Of a stretch of 64,000 nucleotides of DNA, positions 54,846 to 64,000 are shown one piece after another (positions within the stretch are counted from its first letter, which is position 1; every line of letters begins with the position of its first letter). A program made the translations under genes and the position numbers. Source of the DNA: Haliclona indistincta (taxonomy: Eukaryota > Porifera > Demospongiae > Haplosclerida > Chalinidae); NCBI GenBank assembly GCA_964017065.1, contig OZ024785.1, forward strand, positions 6,212,167-6,276,166, read 5' to 3'. The notes beneath the pieces were generated by a model, which worked only from the letters and a program-made list of their open reading frames with translations, made no database searches and was not told where the DNA came from.

Positions 54846-55566
54846 AAGAGTGGTGAGTTTTAGATTGAGTCGCCTCAGAGTCTGCCGCTCGAGTGAAGGT
54901 ATATGGCAGATATATAGCGTTGCTGCTGATCCCTAACTTGCCAATTGTCCGACAATCCTGCAGATGATCCTTAATTCAAGGCCAATTCGTAATTGCAATG
55001 CATAACCATTTCTGTGTATTTGTACATAATGTCATTGACTATTGAGCAAAAAGTAATATCACATAAGAAAAAGGTTTTCTTAAAATATTCTGTCATTTCT
55101 GTTGATCAATATACAACGATGAAGCAAATATCAGCAAAAATTTCTGATTTTAACGTATCTCAGGTCAATTCAACATTAATTCCATCCGCTTCTTCTGTAG
55201 ATCTGCACTGCCGCCGCAGCTGGAGTCCAGAGCAACGATTAACACATTTGGGACACCTTGTTGAAGTGCATGTCTTTGACCCTAACCAAAAAACAAACAG
55301 CTTTTTCATACCAGGTCCAGAATATGATACATGTTTTGATACAATGTACGTTGTACTTTAATTATACTGGGCCGCATATCCAGTTCTTAGAGCATGAGTC
55401 TGTAACTGCTCTTGCACATGGTCATATCAAATGCACCTATACACTAGCAAGTAAGTAATTCGAATTGCTAGATGGCCCAGAGGTGTATCTCTTTGCTTCA
55501 CTTAACCATGTGCATGCATGCATGCTTACCCGGAACAGGTCGTTCAATGATTCAGAAACAGTAATT
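54846..55566. other. No gene I can support
   Basis: An open frame at 54993-55361 on the plus strand (VDLHCRRSWSPEQRLTHLGH) has no recognisable motif and no supported splice sites. The remainder is AT-rich. Confidence 0.4.
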
Positions 55567-56419
55567 TCAGTCCAGCGATGGCGATTTGCAGTGTGAATCT
55601 AAAACAAGAGCACAAACACTTTGCTGAAGGAACAGTTATGAATTGCTTGTATGCCAGTTGAGGCAAAATATTATTTTTGTATACTTCTTAAGGGGTGAAA
55701 GTATTTGAACAATAGCCAACAGTAAAGAACTTCATAATACACACATACACAATGAAATTACCCGCTATTTCCAATGATGCGTTCAATTGTGTTGCACTAA
55801 CAGCATCGAGAACCTTGATCTGGTTCCAAAGACAAGCGTCTTTAATTTAGCAATTATCCTAGAGAAAAACAATTATTAGCATCAAAGATAATAAATGTGA
55901 ACTTATAATAATTATTTTAGGCACTGGTTACAAAGCACCTTCTGCAAATTTGCAGTGATCAGTCAGCAGCTTTGCTACACTGGCATCGGTAATTCGGTAC
56001 AACAATATTATACAATTGTGAGACAGCTAAAATAAAAAGCAGTTCAAATCATGACATGGAACACACATAGAAACAGTATACGACCCTTGTAAACTACAGG
56101 AACTGCCTTCTAGTACCACATACTCCATCCACACCCACGTACAGTGTACAATCAAACTAGTGTAGAGAGATTAGTGGAAAAAGTAGAACCGAAGGGAACC
56201 ACTTACGAACATGCGTCTCTCTTTAAAAGCCATTGAGAGTGTGTGGAATACATGCTCAAAGGATGGTAATTTCGTCTTTGAAACCTTGATTTTGTCTTCT
56301 AATTGTTGACTTGTGCTGATGATGTGGCAGTAAAGAATCGATACCAACGCAGATCTGTGATACCCGGAAGATCCAGGCTGACTTGCAAGCAGCGTCGGAG
56401 ATGCGAGCAGTCCTGTCAT
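55567..56419 (-). CDS. Unrecognised spliced protein (~138 aa)
   Basis: Minus-strand exons 56207-56419 (MTGLLASPTLLASQPG ... KLPSFEHVFHTLSMAFKERR), 55939-56026 (LSHNCIILLYRITDASVAKL), 55762-55839 (DACLWNQIKVLDAVSATQLN) and a short last exon ending at 55567. All junctions have GT/AG sites and keep frame, which is the main support. I recognise no family. The start could be further upstream through another exon. It lies head to head with the RING gene, 264 bp between starts. Confidence 0.5.
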
Positions 56420-56682
56420 CGTTGCTATTCATGATGAGGTTTTTGCTGACACGTTCATTCAAGTCTTCATCAGCTGCACCAGTACCTGCAGCTCAGATAG
56501 ATCTGCACTGTCGAGCGCTGAGCATGCGTATAAGCCGTGGCGTAATTGCAGCCACGCGTGCGTAAAATTGTCACGAGGTAGCTAGCTACAGCTAGTCGCG
56601 CTGATCGATAGCCAGCTCGATCCGTCGATAGATCGGACTCCAATAATATATTGCCGTCAAACTCCAAGCTAGATCGACAATT

Positions 56683-57919
56683 ATGACGGTACGTCTTCAA
56701 CGAGAAGGCAGTTCGTCTTGGACAGAGGCTACAGAACTCCAAGTAGGACAGGTAACTCCAACCATCGTTGCCACAATCTACAAGGTATGGTATTAGTAGA
56801 AAAATGTTTTGTGGAATTTTATCAACCAACTTATTGCGTGCTAAGCATAAAGTGTTCCTCTTTTCACATTAGTTGGACGTCAACACTGTCTGGTTGAAGG
56901 AGGACTGTGGACCTAACGCGTTTTTTCCCGGTCCCGACAACTCCGATTTCCAGTTCACAGCTGATGTGGGAGAGTCTATAACATCGTTCATTGTAAAGGG
57001 GATATCGTCTGAGTACCATGGGCCATCCACATCTTCGCACGTGGTGACATCGAATCCAGCGGCACCCGCACACAAATCACTGTTTAGCCCAAAAAAAGTT
57101 CCATCTGCAAACGTTAAGGTGGTGCAGGCAAACTTCTACCGCTCTTCTAATGGTAAGCCTGAATTCGACAAAAGTGGTCAGACTTTCGTGGATGTGTCTG
57201 ATGCCACTGCCAACGTTTTCTACATCAACGGTGTGATTCAGAGTAAGTGGGGCAAGGAATATGTTGTCGTCACTGGTGATGGACTAAAAATTGAAGACTC
57301 TTCAGGTACTCAAGGTATGTGCTTTGCTAATAATTACAAGTTTCAAGTTTCAACATTTTCATCTGTACATGCAGGATTGAAATTTTGGAAAGTTGGAAGT
57401 CGGCGTGTTTTTGCTGTTCCTGAGTATCAAATTAAGGGCAAGGGCAAGGGAAAGGGCAAGGGAAAGAAGAGGAGAGATGACACAAGTGACAGTGATGACG
57501 AGAGCAGACCACCACCAAAGAAGACGCACATCACCCAAACCCGTGAACTACTCAATGAAGTAAAGCTGGTGAAATCTGGCCTTGATGCTATCATGTCTGT
57601 GACCAAAGGAATGAAACTGCCTCCTGGTCTCTACAAGCAGCTTGCAGACACATTCAAGTGCCACATATGTCACATAACACCTATGCGAATTCCGATCATA
57701 TTCACTCGTTGCTGCAAATCTATTCTCGGATGTGAGGAGTGTGTCGACAAGTGGTATGCAAGTGGGCAAAATTCCAACACATGCCCCCTTTGCCGTGCCG
57801 AAAGAGCATATTCTGAAACCTGCCGGGTAAATGGGTTCGACGGCTTTTTGTCGATAATTCGACCTCTGATGTCTGATGAACCAGCAGTTCTTACCGACGA
57901 CGATGACTTTGTCATGTAG
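56683..57919 (+). CDS. RING-finger protein (362 aa, three exons)
   Basis: Exons 56683-56784, 56873-57314 and 57375-57919 join in frame. N-terminal half: a domain I do not recognise (GPNAFFPGPDNSDFQFTADV), then a segment VVQANFYRSSNGKP, a (GK)n stretch with acidic DSDDE (about residues 202-225), a helix (LLNEVKLVKSGLDAIMSV), and a C-terminal RING-like cluster at about 276-322: CHIC ... TRCCKSILGCEEC ... CPLCR. The CC and GCEEC spacing is close to RING/U-box ligases of a type often multiplied in marine invertebrates. A ubiquitin-ligase role is inferred from the cluster only. The tail is acidic (VLTDDDDFVM). Confidence 0.75.
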
Positions 57920-58320
57920 CTTCACTCTTGACTATTCAGTATATATCCAGCTGTTTCATATATAACCATAATTATTTATCATTCTGCTTGTGCCCTGTAG
58001 CACTTATTATTATAATTATTATACTCACTCACTCATTCAGTATCTTCACTTCAAATTTAGCAAGAAGAGGGAAGCAGCGCAGCTCACGTACTCGGTGTCA
58101 CTTGAAGCTGGTTTAGGGGAGTGGTCTTAATTAACTAAGATAAGGTAGGGCGGGGTGTGCGCAATGGAACGAAGATGAAGGAAGGTGAATTCTAGTCACC
58201 TGTAGCACCACTGCAAACGTATGTCCGAAGCTTTTAGTGCAGTTTCGCAGACAAAATCGAATACTTTCTGCGCTGATAATTTCAGGACAGATGATTATAG
58301 CTAAAGGCAATGTTTTCTTC

Positions 58321-58918
58321 GGGTGTAACTATTCGCTGGACTGGACTACTGGACTGGACCACTGGACTGGACTACTGGACTGACCTTTGTACCAGAAAAC
58401 AGGAAACCACGCCCATAATTATTACTAAATTTTAAACCCTAAACCCAAGACCCTAAAAACCTTCGCCTAACAGCGCCCAATATGGACCTAACAGCGCCCA
58501 GTATGGACCTAACGGCGCCCAGTATTCGCCTAACGTGCCAGAATAGTACTGGGCGCTGTTAGGTCCATACTGGGCGCTGTTAGGTGAATACTGGGCGCTG
58601 TTAGGCGAATACTGGGCGCCGTTAGGTCCATACTGGGCGCTGTTAGGTCCATACTGGGCGCTGTTAGGCGAATACTGGGCGCTGTTAGGTCCATACTGGG
58701 CGCTGTTAGGCGAATACTGGGCGCTGTTAGGCGAATACTGGGCGCTGTTAGGTCCATACTGGGCGCTGTTAGGCGAAGGTTTTTAGGGTCTTGGGTTTAG
58801 GGTTTAAAATTTAGTAATAATTATGGGCGTGGTTTCCTGTTTTCTGGTACAAAGGTCAGTCCAGTAGTCCAGTCCAGTGGTCCAGTCCAGTAGTCCAGTC
58901 CAGCGAATAGTTACACCC
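58321..58918. mobile_element. 598-bp foldback element with 9-bp target duplication (Mutator-like MITE)
   Basis: The ends are inverted (GGGTGTAACTATTCGCTGGA), flanked by GTTTTCTTC at 58312-58320 and 58919-58927. The outer ~150 bp of both arms are inverted copies, including CTGGACTGGACTACTGGACT repeats, CTAAACCCAAGACCCTAAAA and CGCCTAACAGCGCCCA. The middle (about 58545-58770) is an array of 21-bp units of the TACTGGGCGCTGTTAGG type. A 9-bp duplication is the hallmark of Mutator-like movers. It is non-coding. Confidence 0.85.
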
Positions 58919-59552
58919 GTTTTCTTCACGAAACAAAGAAACACAACAATCATAGTTACACAGGACGATCTCTTTCTGGTGTTCTACACTGCTGTTGGTA
59001 TTTTAGAGAGGATTAGAAATTAGTTAGCGCGATTTTGCTAAGTGCAGCTAGTCTCTCGTCTAAAAACACTGCAAAGAGAGAGAGAAACGTTTACATACTG
59101 GTTAGAAAGGACACTCATCTACCTTCTAACTGGACCATACAAAGTTGCCACAGCGCGGCGACTGTTGGGAAGTACGGAGGTCCAAGTTTGAATTTGTTCC
59201 AAGAAGTGGAGTTACCCCGCGGCCCGGGCCGCTGCACGCGCCGCTGCATCGGATCATATCATGATGTGAAGTCAGCTAGCGCCCATAGGCACTAGGCAAG
59301 TCTGCAACTCTACGGGTCCGCCGCTGTAGCCGTCACCGTGTAGTCTTCAAATCTGTAGCTAAAGCAGCATAGATGATACAGTACAGTTCAGTACTATATC
59401 TATCTAGCTGTAGACTGTAGTCGCTATTCTGACCACACCTACCTGTACTGCTCCACCCCGGACCACCCCCACGAGGCCCGCCTAGCTAGGCCTGGCCACC
59501 TGGTTTTACAAACAGGCCGAGTCGAAACAGGCTACAGCGCGCCATATGTGCG
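58919..59552. other. No gene seen
   Basis: Locally GC-rich around 59220-59510 (CCCGCGGCCCGGGCCGC), which may be the upstream region of the integrase-core gene that starts at 59553. No coding frame is supported. Confidence 0.4.
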
Positions 59553-62110
59553 ATGGCAACATTGACTAGCATACCTGGAATCGATTCCTTTATTCGGGAG
59601 GCTATTGAAAAGCGGTGTCTAACACACGAGCAAGTCAGTAATCAGCTAAGAGGAATTTATCCTACTCTTAGAGGATTGAGTGCTGCCAGCGTGAAGCGCT
59701 ACTGCCTGACAAACAACATACACAGGACAGCAAGACTTGCACAATCAACCATTGACAGGCTTGTGTCTTTCAATGTCATGCGCGTAAGATGAATGTTTCA
59801 CTTTGAAGAAGGGTTGTGACTTGTCTGTACACGCAGGTTGGACCTCAGTATGGGAGAAAGACCATGACGGGGCTCTTGGGTGCACAAGGGTTTCGCACTG
59901 CCCAAAGTCGAGTGGGGGATGCTTTGCGAAAGGTACATCCAGGTTACCATAGCAGAAGATTAAATCTCACGCAGCGACAAACAAACCCTTCACCATACAT
60001 AGTTCAGTATTTTGGAGAAAAGCTGCATATAGACCAAAATGAAAAACTAGTGGCTTTTGGAGTTACTCATGTGTGTGCAGTAGATGGATTCACTGGCAAG
60101 ATCATGGCTCTCTGCTCTATGCCCATCAAAAATAATGTCATTGTTTATGAGCATGTATTTTTGTGAGTTATATTTTACATTTGTACAATAGCTATAGAGA
60201 TTGTGTTTTTGTTTGTATTTTCCAGGAAACTTGCTAAAGATCTTGGACTGTGGGACCAAATACGTGTGGACCACGGGCGGGAGTGGTATTTGCTTTTGTT
60301 TGCTCAGGAGCAGTTTTCATCATTTCGAAACGATGTGTCAAAAAGGCCTTACGTCCAAACATCCTCTACGAAGGTAGTAAAGTAACAGTAGTGACTGTAT
60401 TTTGACTTGATATTTAAGGCCTAATGGCACCATTAGGCATCATAAATACTTAATACACCTAACTGTTTTGAAGTGCTGAAATATGCTGAAATTAGCCAAA
60501 ATGAAAACCTGAAAGTTCCAGTAGGTTTTTGCCTCACCTGGTCACTAAAATTAATGTGTTTACACTGGGCATTTTCAATGGCTTCAATGCTAATTTCCCA
60601 ACATTTTCAAAAAATGGCCTACAAAATTTTGAGATCTTACGGTTTCAAGGTGCCCAGAAAACACTTGGCAAAATGAGGTTGTCAGCTTCACATACAGTGG
60701 GAGGGTTATGCAATAGGCCATTCCCACTAAGAGCCTAAAGAATTTAATTAGCATTAATGGTTGTGAATTGGCTTCCGGGCTAGACTGAAGTAAAGGTGAT
60801 TACGTAAGCGCTAAAATTAATACACGAATTTATATGGGGCTTATGGGAGAGATCGCGATACTTTCGACATCTTTGTAGTGCTCTCCGTAAACTTGACAAC
60901 CGCGTGGTCTTGCTGCTTGGGTTCCTCTACCTTCGCTCTGTCGAACGCAAAAGACTACGCGTGCATTGGCAACAACGTTTTGGAGAAACAGGCGCGCAAA
61001 CAAGGCCTAGTCGCACTATAGATCAAGCTAACAAAGGACACAGTCTCCACAGTTCAAGTCACCACTGGCAGCAGTACCTGCACGCAGTATACTCTTACAG
61101 TATCCAGCTTTATAAAATTGTTTCTCTCCTGAAAAATGCCCAACAAGCTTGCCATAGATAGCGTAACTTGGGCTTGTTTGCGCGCCCGTTTGTCAGGGTT
61201 CTCGCTAGGATTAGGAAGCCAAATGGATCAGTAGCTATTATACCCACACCACAGCATACAATCACTACCACTTGAATGCCTGTCCCAATGGATAGAAGAT
61301 GATTACTTGTTTATACACATGTAAAAACACCTCCTTATCCTAATACCCAAATGGATCACAGGTGATTTGAACCCTAAACCAAATGGATCTAGGAAAAACC
61401 AAATGGAGTGATTCATTCAAAAACTGCCTAGCGAGAACCCTGCCGTTTGTCCAAAAGCATGTTGCCAATGCACGCGTAGTCTTTTGCGTTCGACAGAGCG
61501 AAGGTAGAGGAACCCAAGCAGCAAGACCACGCGGTTGTCAATTTTACGGAGAGCACTACAAAGATGTCGAAAGTATCGCGATCTCTCCCATAAGCCCCAT
61601 ATAAATTCGTGTATTAATTTTAGCACTTACGTAATCGCCTTTACTCCAGTACTGTAGCCAAGCCTAGTGGTACGCCCACGCATGCATTCCATGCATACTT
61701 CGGCCTTACTGGGAATGGCCTATTAAAGTTTGTTTGCTTCTTTCGAAGAACGTAGCACCATAGTTTCTTCACTCCCGAGCTACTAGCAGCCATGCAAGGT
61801 TTGCATTTCTGAACCTTGAAAAGCTTTGGAGTAGTTTCGCAAAGCTATAAATTAAGTGGTGTTTGAGGGATGTAAATAGCATGAACACCCTGCGTCTATC
61901 GTAATCTTCTGACGCAATGAATAACTAATAAGTGGTGTGATAGTTAATGAGGAAAATCATATTTTATTTTCATCAGAATCACATGATAGAAAGAATATGG
62001 GTTGAAGTCAATACTCGTGTGAACTATCCCATCAAGACAATTCTTATTCGTCTGGAAGATTCTGGAGAAATTGACATGGATAACCCAATTCACAGATTCT
62101 GCACATCATG
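59553..62110 (+). CDS. DDE integrase-core gene with introns (3' end not found)
   Basis: Exons 59553-59783, 59837-60162, 60226-60373 and 61977-62110 join in frame. Order: N-terminal helix-turn-helix-like region (CLTHEQVSNQLRGIYPTLRG), a linker (VGDALRKVHPGYHSRR), then the catalytic core: first Asp in LHIDQNEKL (about residue 142), second Asp in RVDHGREWY (about 200), Glu in HMIERIWVEVN (about 239), a D-D-(38)-E arrangement. After FTGKIMALCSMPIKNNVIVY the fold matches the retroviral-type integrase core. The genes of this sort known to me in animals are intron-containing and related to Ginger/IS3-like transposases. All three catalytic residues are kept. The gene stops at a GT donor at 62111; further exons were not found. 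Confidence 0.72.
60716..61720. mobile_element. TA-flanked TIR element in the integrase gene intron
   Basis: Ends GGCCATTCCCACTAAG / CTTACTGGGAATGGCC, bordered by TA at 60714-60715 and 61721-61722. Longer subterminal arms are also inverted (ACACGAATTTATATGGGGCT, GTGGTCTTGCTGCTTGGGTT, CGCGTGCATTGGCAACA). It is 1005 bp including a nested 249-bp element. It is non-coding, apart from short arm-derived open frames. Confidence 0.75.
61194..61442. mobile_element. 249-bp hAT-type MITE nested in the TA element
   Basis: Inverted ends CAGGGTTCTCGCTAGG / CCTAGCGAGAACCCTG flanked by CCGTTTGT at 61186-61193 and 61443-61450, a perfect 8-bp duplication. The inside carries several CCAAATGGATC words. Confidence 0.88.
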
Positions 62111-64000
62111 GTACATGTAACAATAATATTGTGTTAAAAATAATAATATTATGCCTGGCATTATTAGGAGGCAGCTTGAGATTGTTTACCAAAATTAGTA
62201 AGCAATTAATGGCCCTTACACTGGTGGTACCATTACTTTACACGGAGTACCGTAGATCTGGAAATTTTTGCGTATCCAAATTTTGTTCCATCAAATTTTC
62301 GGTGCATCTAATTTTTGTCGTTAGCTTGGATGAGCATATAGTGTGCATTGATTAAACCAATGCGCGTATCATTTTGCGTATTTAATTTCGACACAAGGAC
62401 AAACGACGAAAATATTTTGACGCTGAAAATTTCCAGATTTACGGTACATAGAGTAAGTAGTGGTATGCAGAGTTGTACTTGAAATTTAGGTTTTCAGCTA
62501 CTGTTTTGGCACTATTATAACCCGCCAGTAGCCTTAGAATTTTAGAGCATATCCAGGCAGCAAAGATTTCTGTGTTTTGGCAGCATCCAGCATCCAAAGA
62601 TTATGTTGCCTATGAGCGAGATGCCATTTTCCTTGCCATACTAATGAGAGCTAGAATGCTGTGAAAATTTGAAAGTGTAGTGCTATGTACATCTATGCTA
62701 ACAATTATTGTGTATTTTTTGCTGACTGGCACTAGAGCATCATAGACAAAATGGAATTCACTGGAAAGCATACACCAGCACTTCCTAGATCCTGCGTACT
62801 GTGAGCATGTTTATCTGTGTATAAATTGATGCTTCAACATACAGCTTAAAATAAATTGCTTGCAAAAAGTTTGAATGAGCGAGCTCACTGCTCTGCAATG
62901 GCTAACAATACGTGACTAAAACTTGCTATGATTGGTGTCTATCAGGAAACGCAGACTGCATGAATGCCCATAGTTGGAAACTTACAAAAGTCATGAATAT
63001 CATAGCTTCCCACCATCTCAACTGCTTAATAATTTGTAACTGAAACCTAAAGCTATGAAACCTAAAGTATTAAGAATACCTCCTGTCAAAAGGGTTTTTC
63101 ATTGATTAGGTGTAACAATCTATAAGACACACCCTAATAATTATGCCTCAGTGGGCGGAGCCACGGGGCATACGGTAGTCGGTTTGTGTATCTGTCTGTC
63201 TGTCGGCAGGATTTCTCGTCGCTCACTGAAAACTAAGCACTGAAACGTGCAACACAAGCTAAAGTCGATATTTGCTTGAAAATGAATTGTAAGGATTTTG
63301 GTTATAAGGCTCTGTTCGTGAGTTATGGCGTGATTGCTTACCTCGCGATCGCCAGTGGCGATCTAGTTGGTGATGTAAAGACAAAGTTGTCTACTGCTGG
63401 CTGCCTTACAGCTAGTGAGTTTGTTTTTTTACTTCAGAACAGCATGGCAGACTTGTATATGAAGCTGCGTTCTCGAGTTATGGCGTAACTTTGCTTACCT
63501 CGCCGTTGCTGGTGATCTAGAGTTCTCCCTAGACAAAACTATCCACAGTTAACTGCCTAGAAGCTGATAGGTTACAGGATAGCAGCGTGTGTCTAAAGAA
63601 ACTGTGTAAGCAAGCTATGGACGCTATCTCGCTCGTGTATATACGTGCTGTGCCCTGCACTCGAACTGAACATTATAGACACGCCCAGTTGAATTAGTGG
63701 TTATAGCACTGATTGGCTTCTGATTGCATAACTAAAGCACACTGCTATACAGAAATCCTGTATACATGCATCTGCAGTTGCTGTGTTTGTGGAATGGTGG
63801 ATAGTTGTTTGTGGATATAGTGTCATTCCACCGAGGCATCTGCACCTTAGGTGCTTCATTATATCCTGCAGTTAGCCAGTTAGCTTAATGTCCACTCAGT
63901 TTAGCTATACAGAGGTTATTGGGCGTTATATGACATTATTTTTGTAAATTTGTAGGTTCACACTTCATGTTGCTTCAGTTGGCTTAAAGCTACTTTCAAC
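62111..64000. other. No gene seen; dispersed repeat near 63150
   Basis: AT-rich sequence without supported exons. Around 63150-63215 is TATGCCTCAGTGGG ... GGGGCATACGGTAG followed by CTGTCTGTCTGTC, a palindromic GCCTC/GGCATAC word typical of dispersed repeats. Short open frames (62071, 63276) have no motif. Confidence 0.4.

Noticed and set aside
54603..54936. Two overlapping small open frames
   Set aside because: They fall in the 131-bp minisatellite and follow its unit.
58530..58770. 21-bp regularly spaced repeats suggesting a CRISPR array
   Set aside because: There are no unique spacers; units are directly tandem inside a foldback transposon in animal DNA.

Overview
The window looks like nuclear DNA of an early-branching animal, most likely a demosponge. 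I infer this from compact multi-exon genes with 50-500 bp introns, AT-rich intergenic DNA, animal-specific families (GRAMD1/Aster, TM2D3, Ig/FN3 receptors), metallothionein-like cysteine-rich genes and a very rich load of small DNA transposons. The species cannot be fixed from sequence alone. There is one assembly gap (200 N at 48320-48519). All gene models are hand-spliced by reading frame and splice signals, so exon edges may be off by 1-3 bases.

Layout. 1-1.5 kb: NmrA-family gene (+). 1.65-13.4 kb: GRAMD1/Aster-like lipid-transfer gene (-), whose introns hold long AG and TCAC microsatellites, a 4.6-kb P-superfamily transposon carrying two convergent genes, and a TA-flanked TIR element. 13.55-14.9 kb: TM2D3-like gene (+), head to head with the GRAMD1 gene. 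14.07-19.5 kb: three tandem units of about 1.96 kb, each with a 3' end of the TM2 gene plus a metallothionein-like gene on the opposite strand. 20-29 kb: two copies of a block holding an Ig-domain receptor (-) and a divergent metallothionein-like gene (+); the second receptor has a tail with two ITIM-like tyrosine motifs. 29.4-32 kb: a third receptor (Ig + three FN3 + TM + tyrosine-rich tail) without its 5' exons.

32.1-47.4 kb: my main find is a single ~15.3-kb Helentron-type (Helitron2-like) element inserted in an intron of receptor III. Its 2239-aa Rep-helicase-OTU protein is uninterrupted. Its 5' ~470 bp and 3' giant hairpin both recur in a 1.15-kb non-autonomous relative at 27.9-29.1 kb, which is how I set the ends. 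Inside are a spliced proline-rich gene on the opposite strand (candidate captured gene), a LINE 3' fragment, a 281-bp TIR element, and an 874-bp near-perfect palindrome.

47.5-53 kb: truncated Ig exon, a gene with a ubiquitin-interacting-like motif (gapped), receptor-like fragments, a hAT MITE with 8-bp target duplication, and a small three-exon gene. 53.7-54.85 kb: a 131-bp minisatellite with alternating A/B monomers. 55.5-57.9 kb: an unrecognised gene (-) and a RING-finger gene (+) head to head. 58.3-58.9 kb: foldback element with a 9-bp target duplication (Mutator-like). 59.5-62.1 kb: an intron-containing DDE integrase-core gene whose last intron hosts a TA-flanked element that itself hosts a hAT MITE. 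62.1-64 kb: no gene seen.

How the genes may work together is inference. The repeated pairing of metallothionein-like genes with Ig receptors from short shared promoters carrying ATF/CRE-like and MRE-like motifs suggests stress- or metal-linked co-expression. The receptors share one exon logic (all introns phase 1), which allows domain shuffling.
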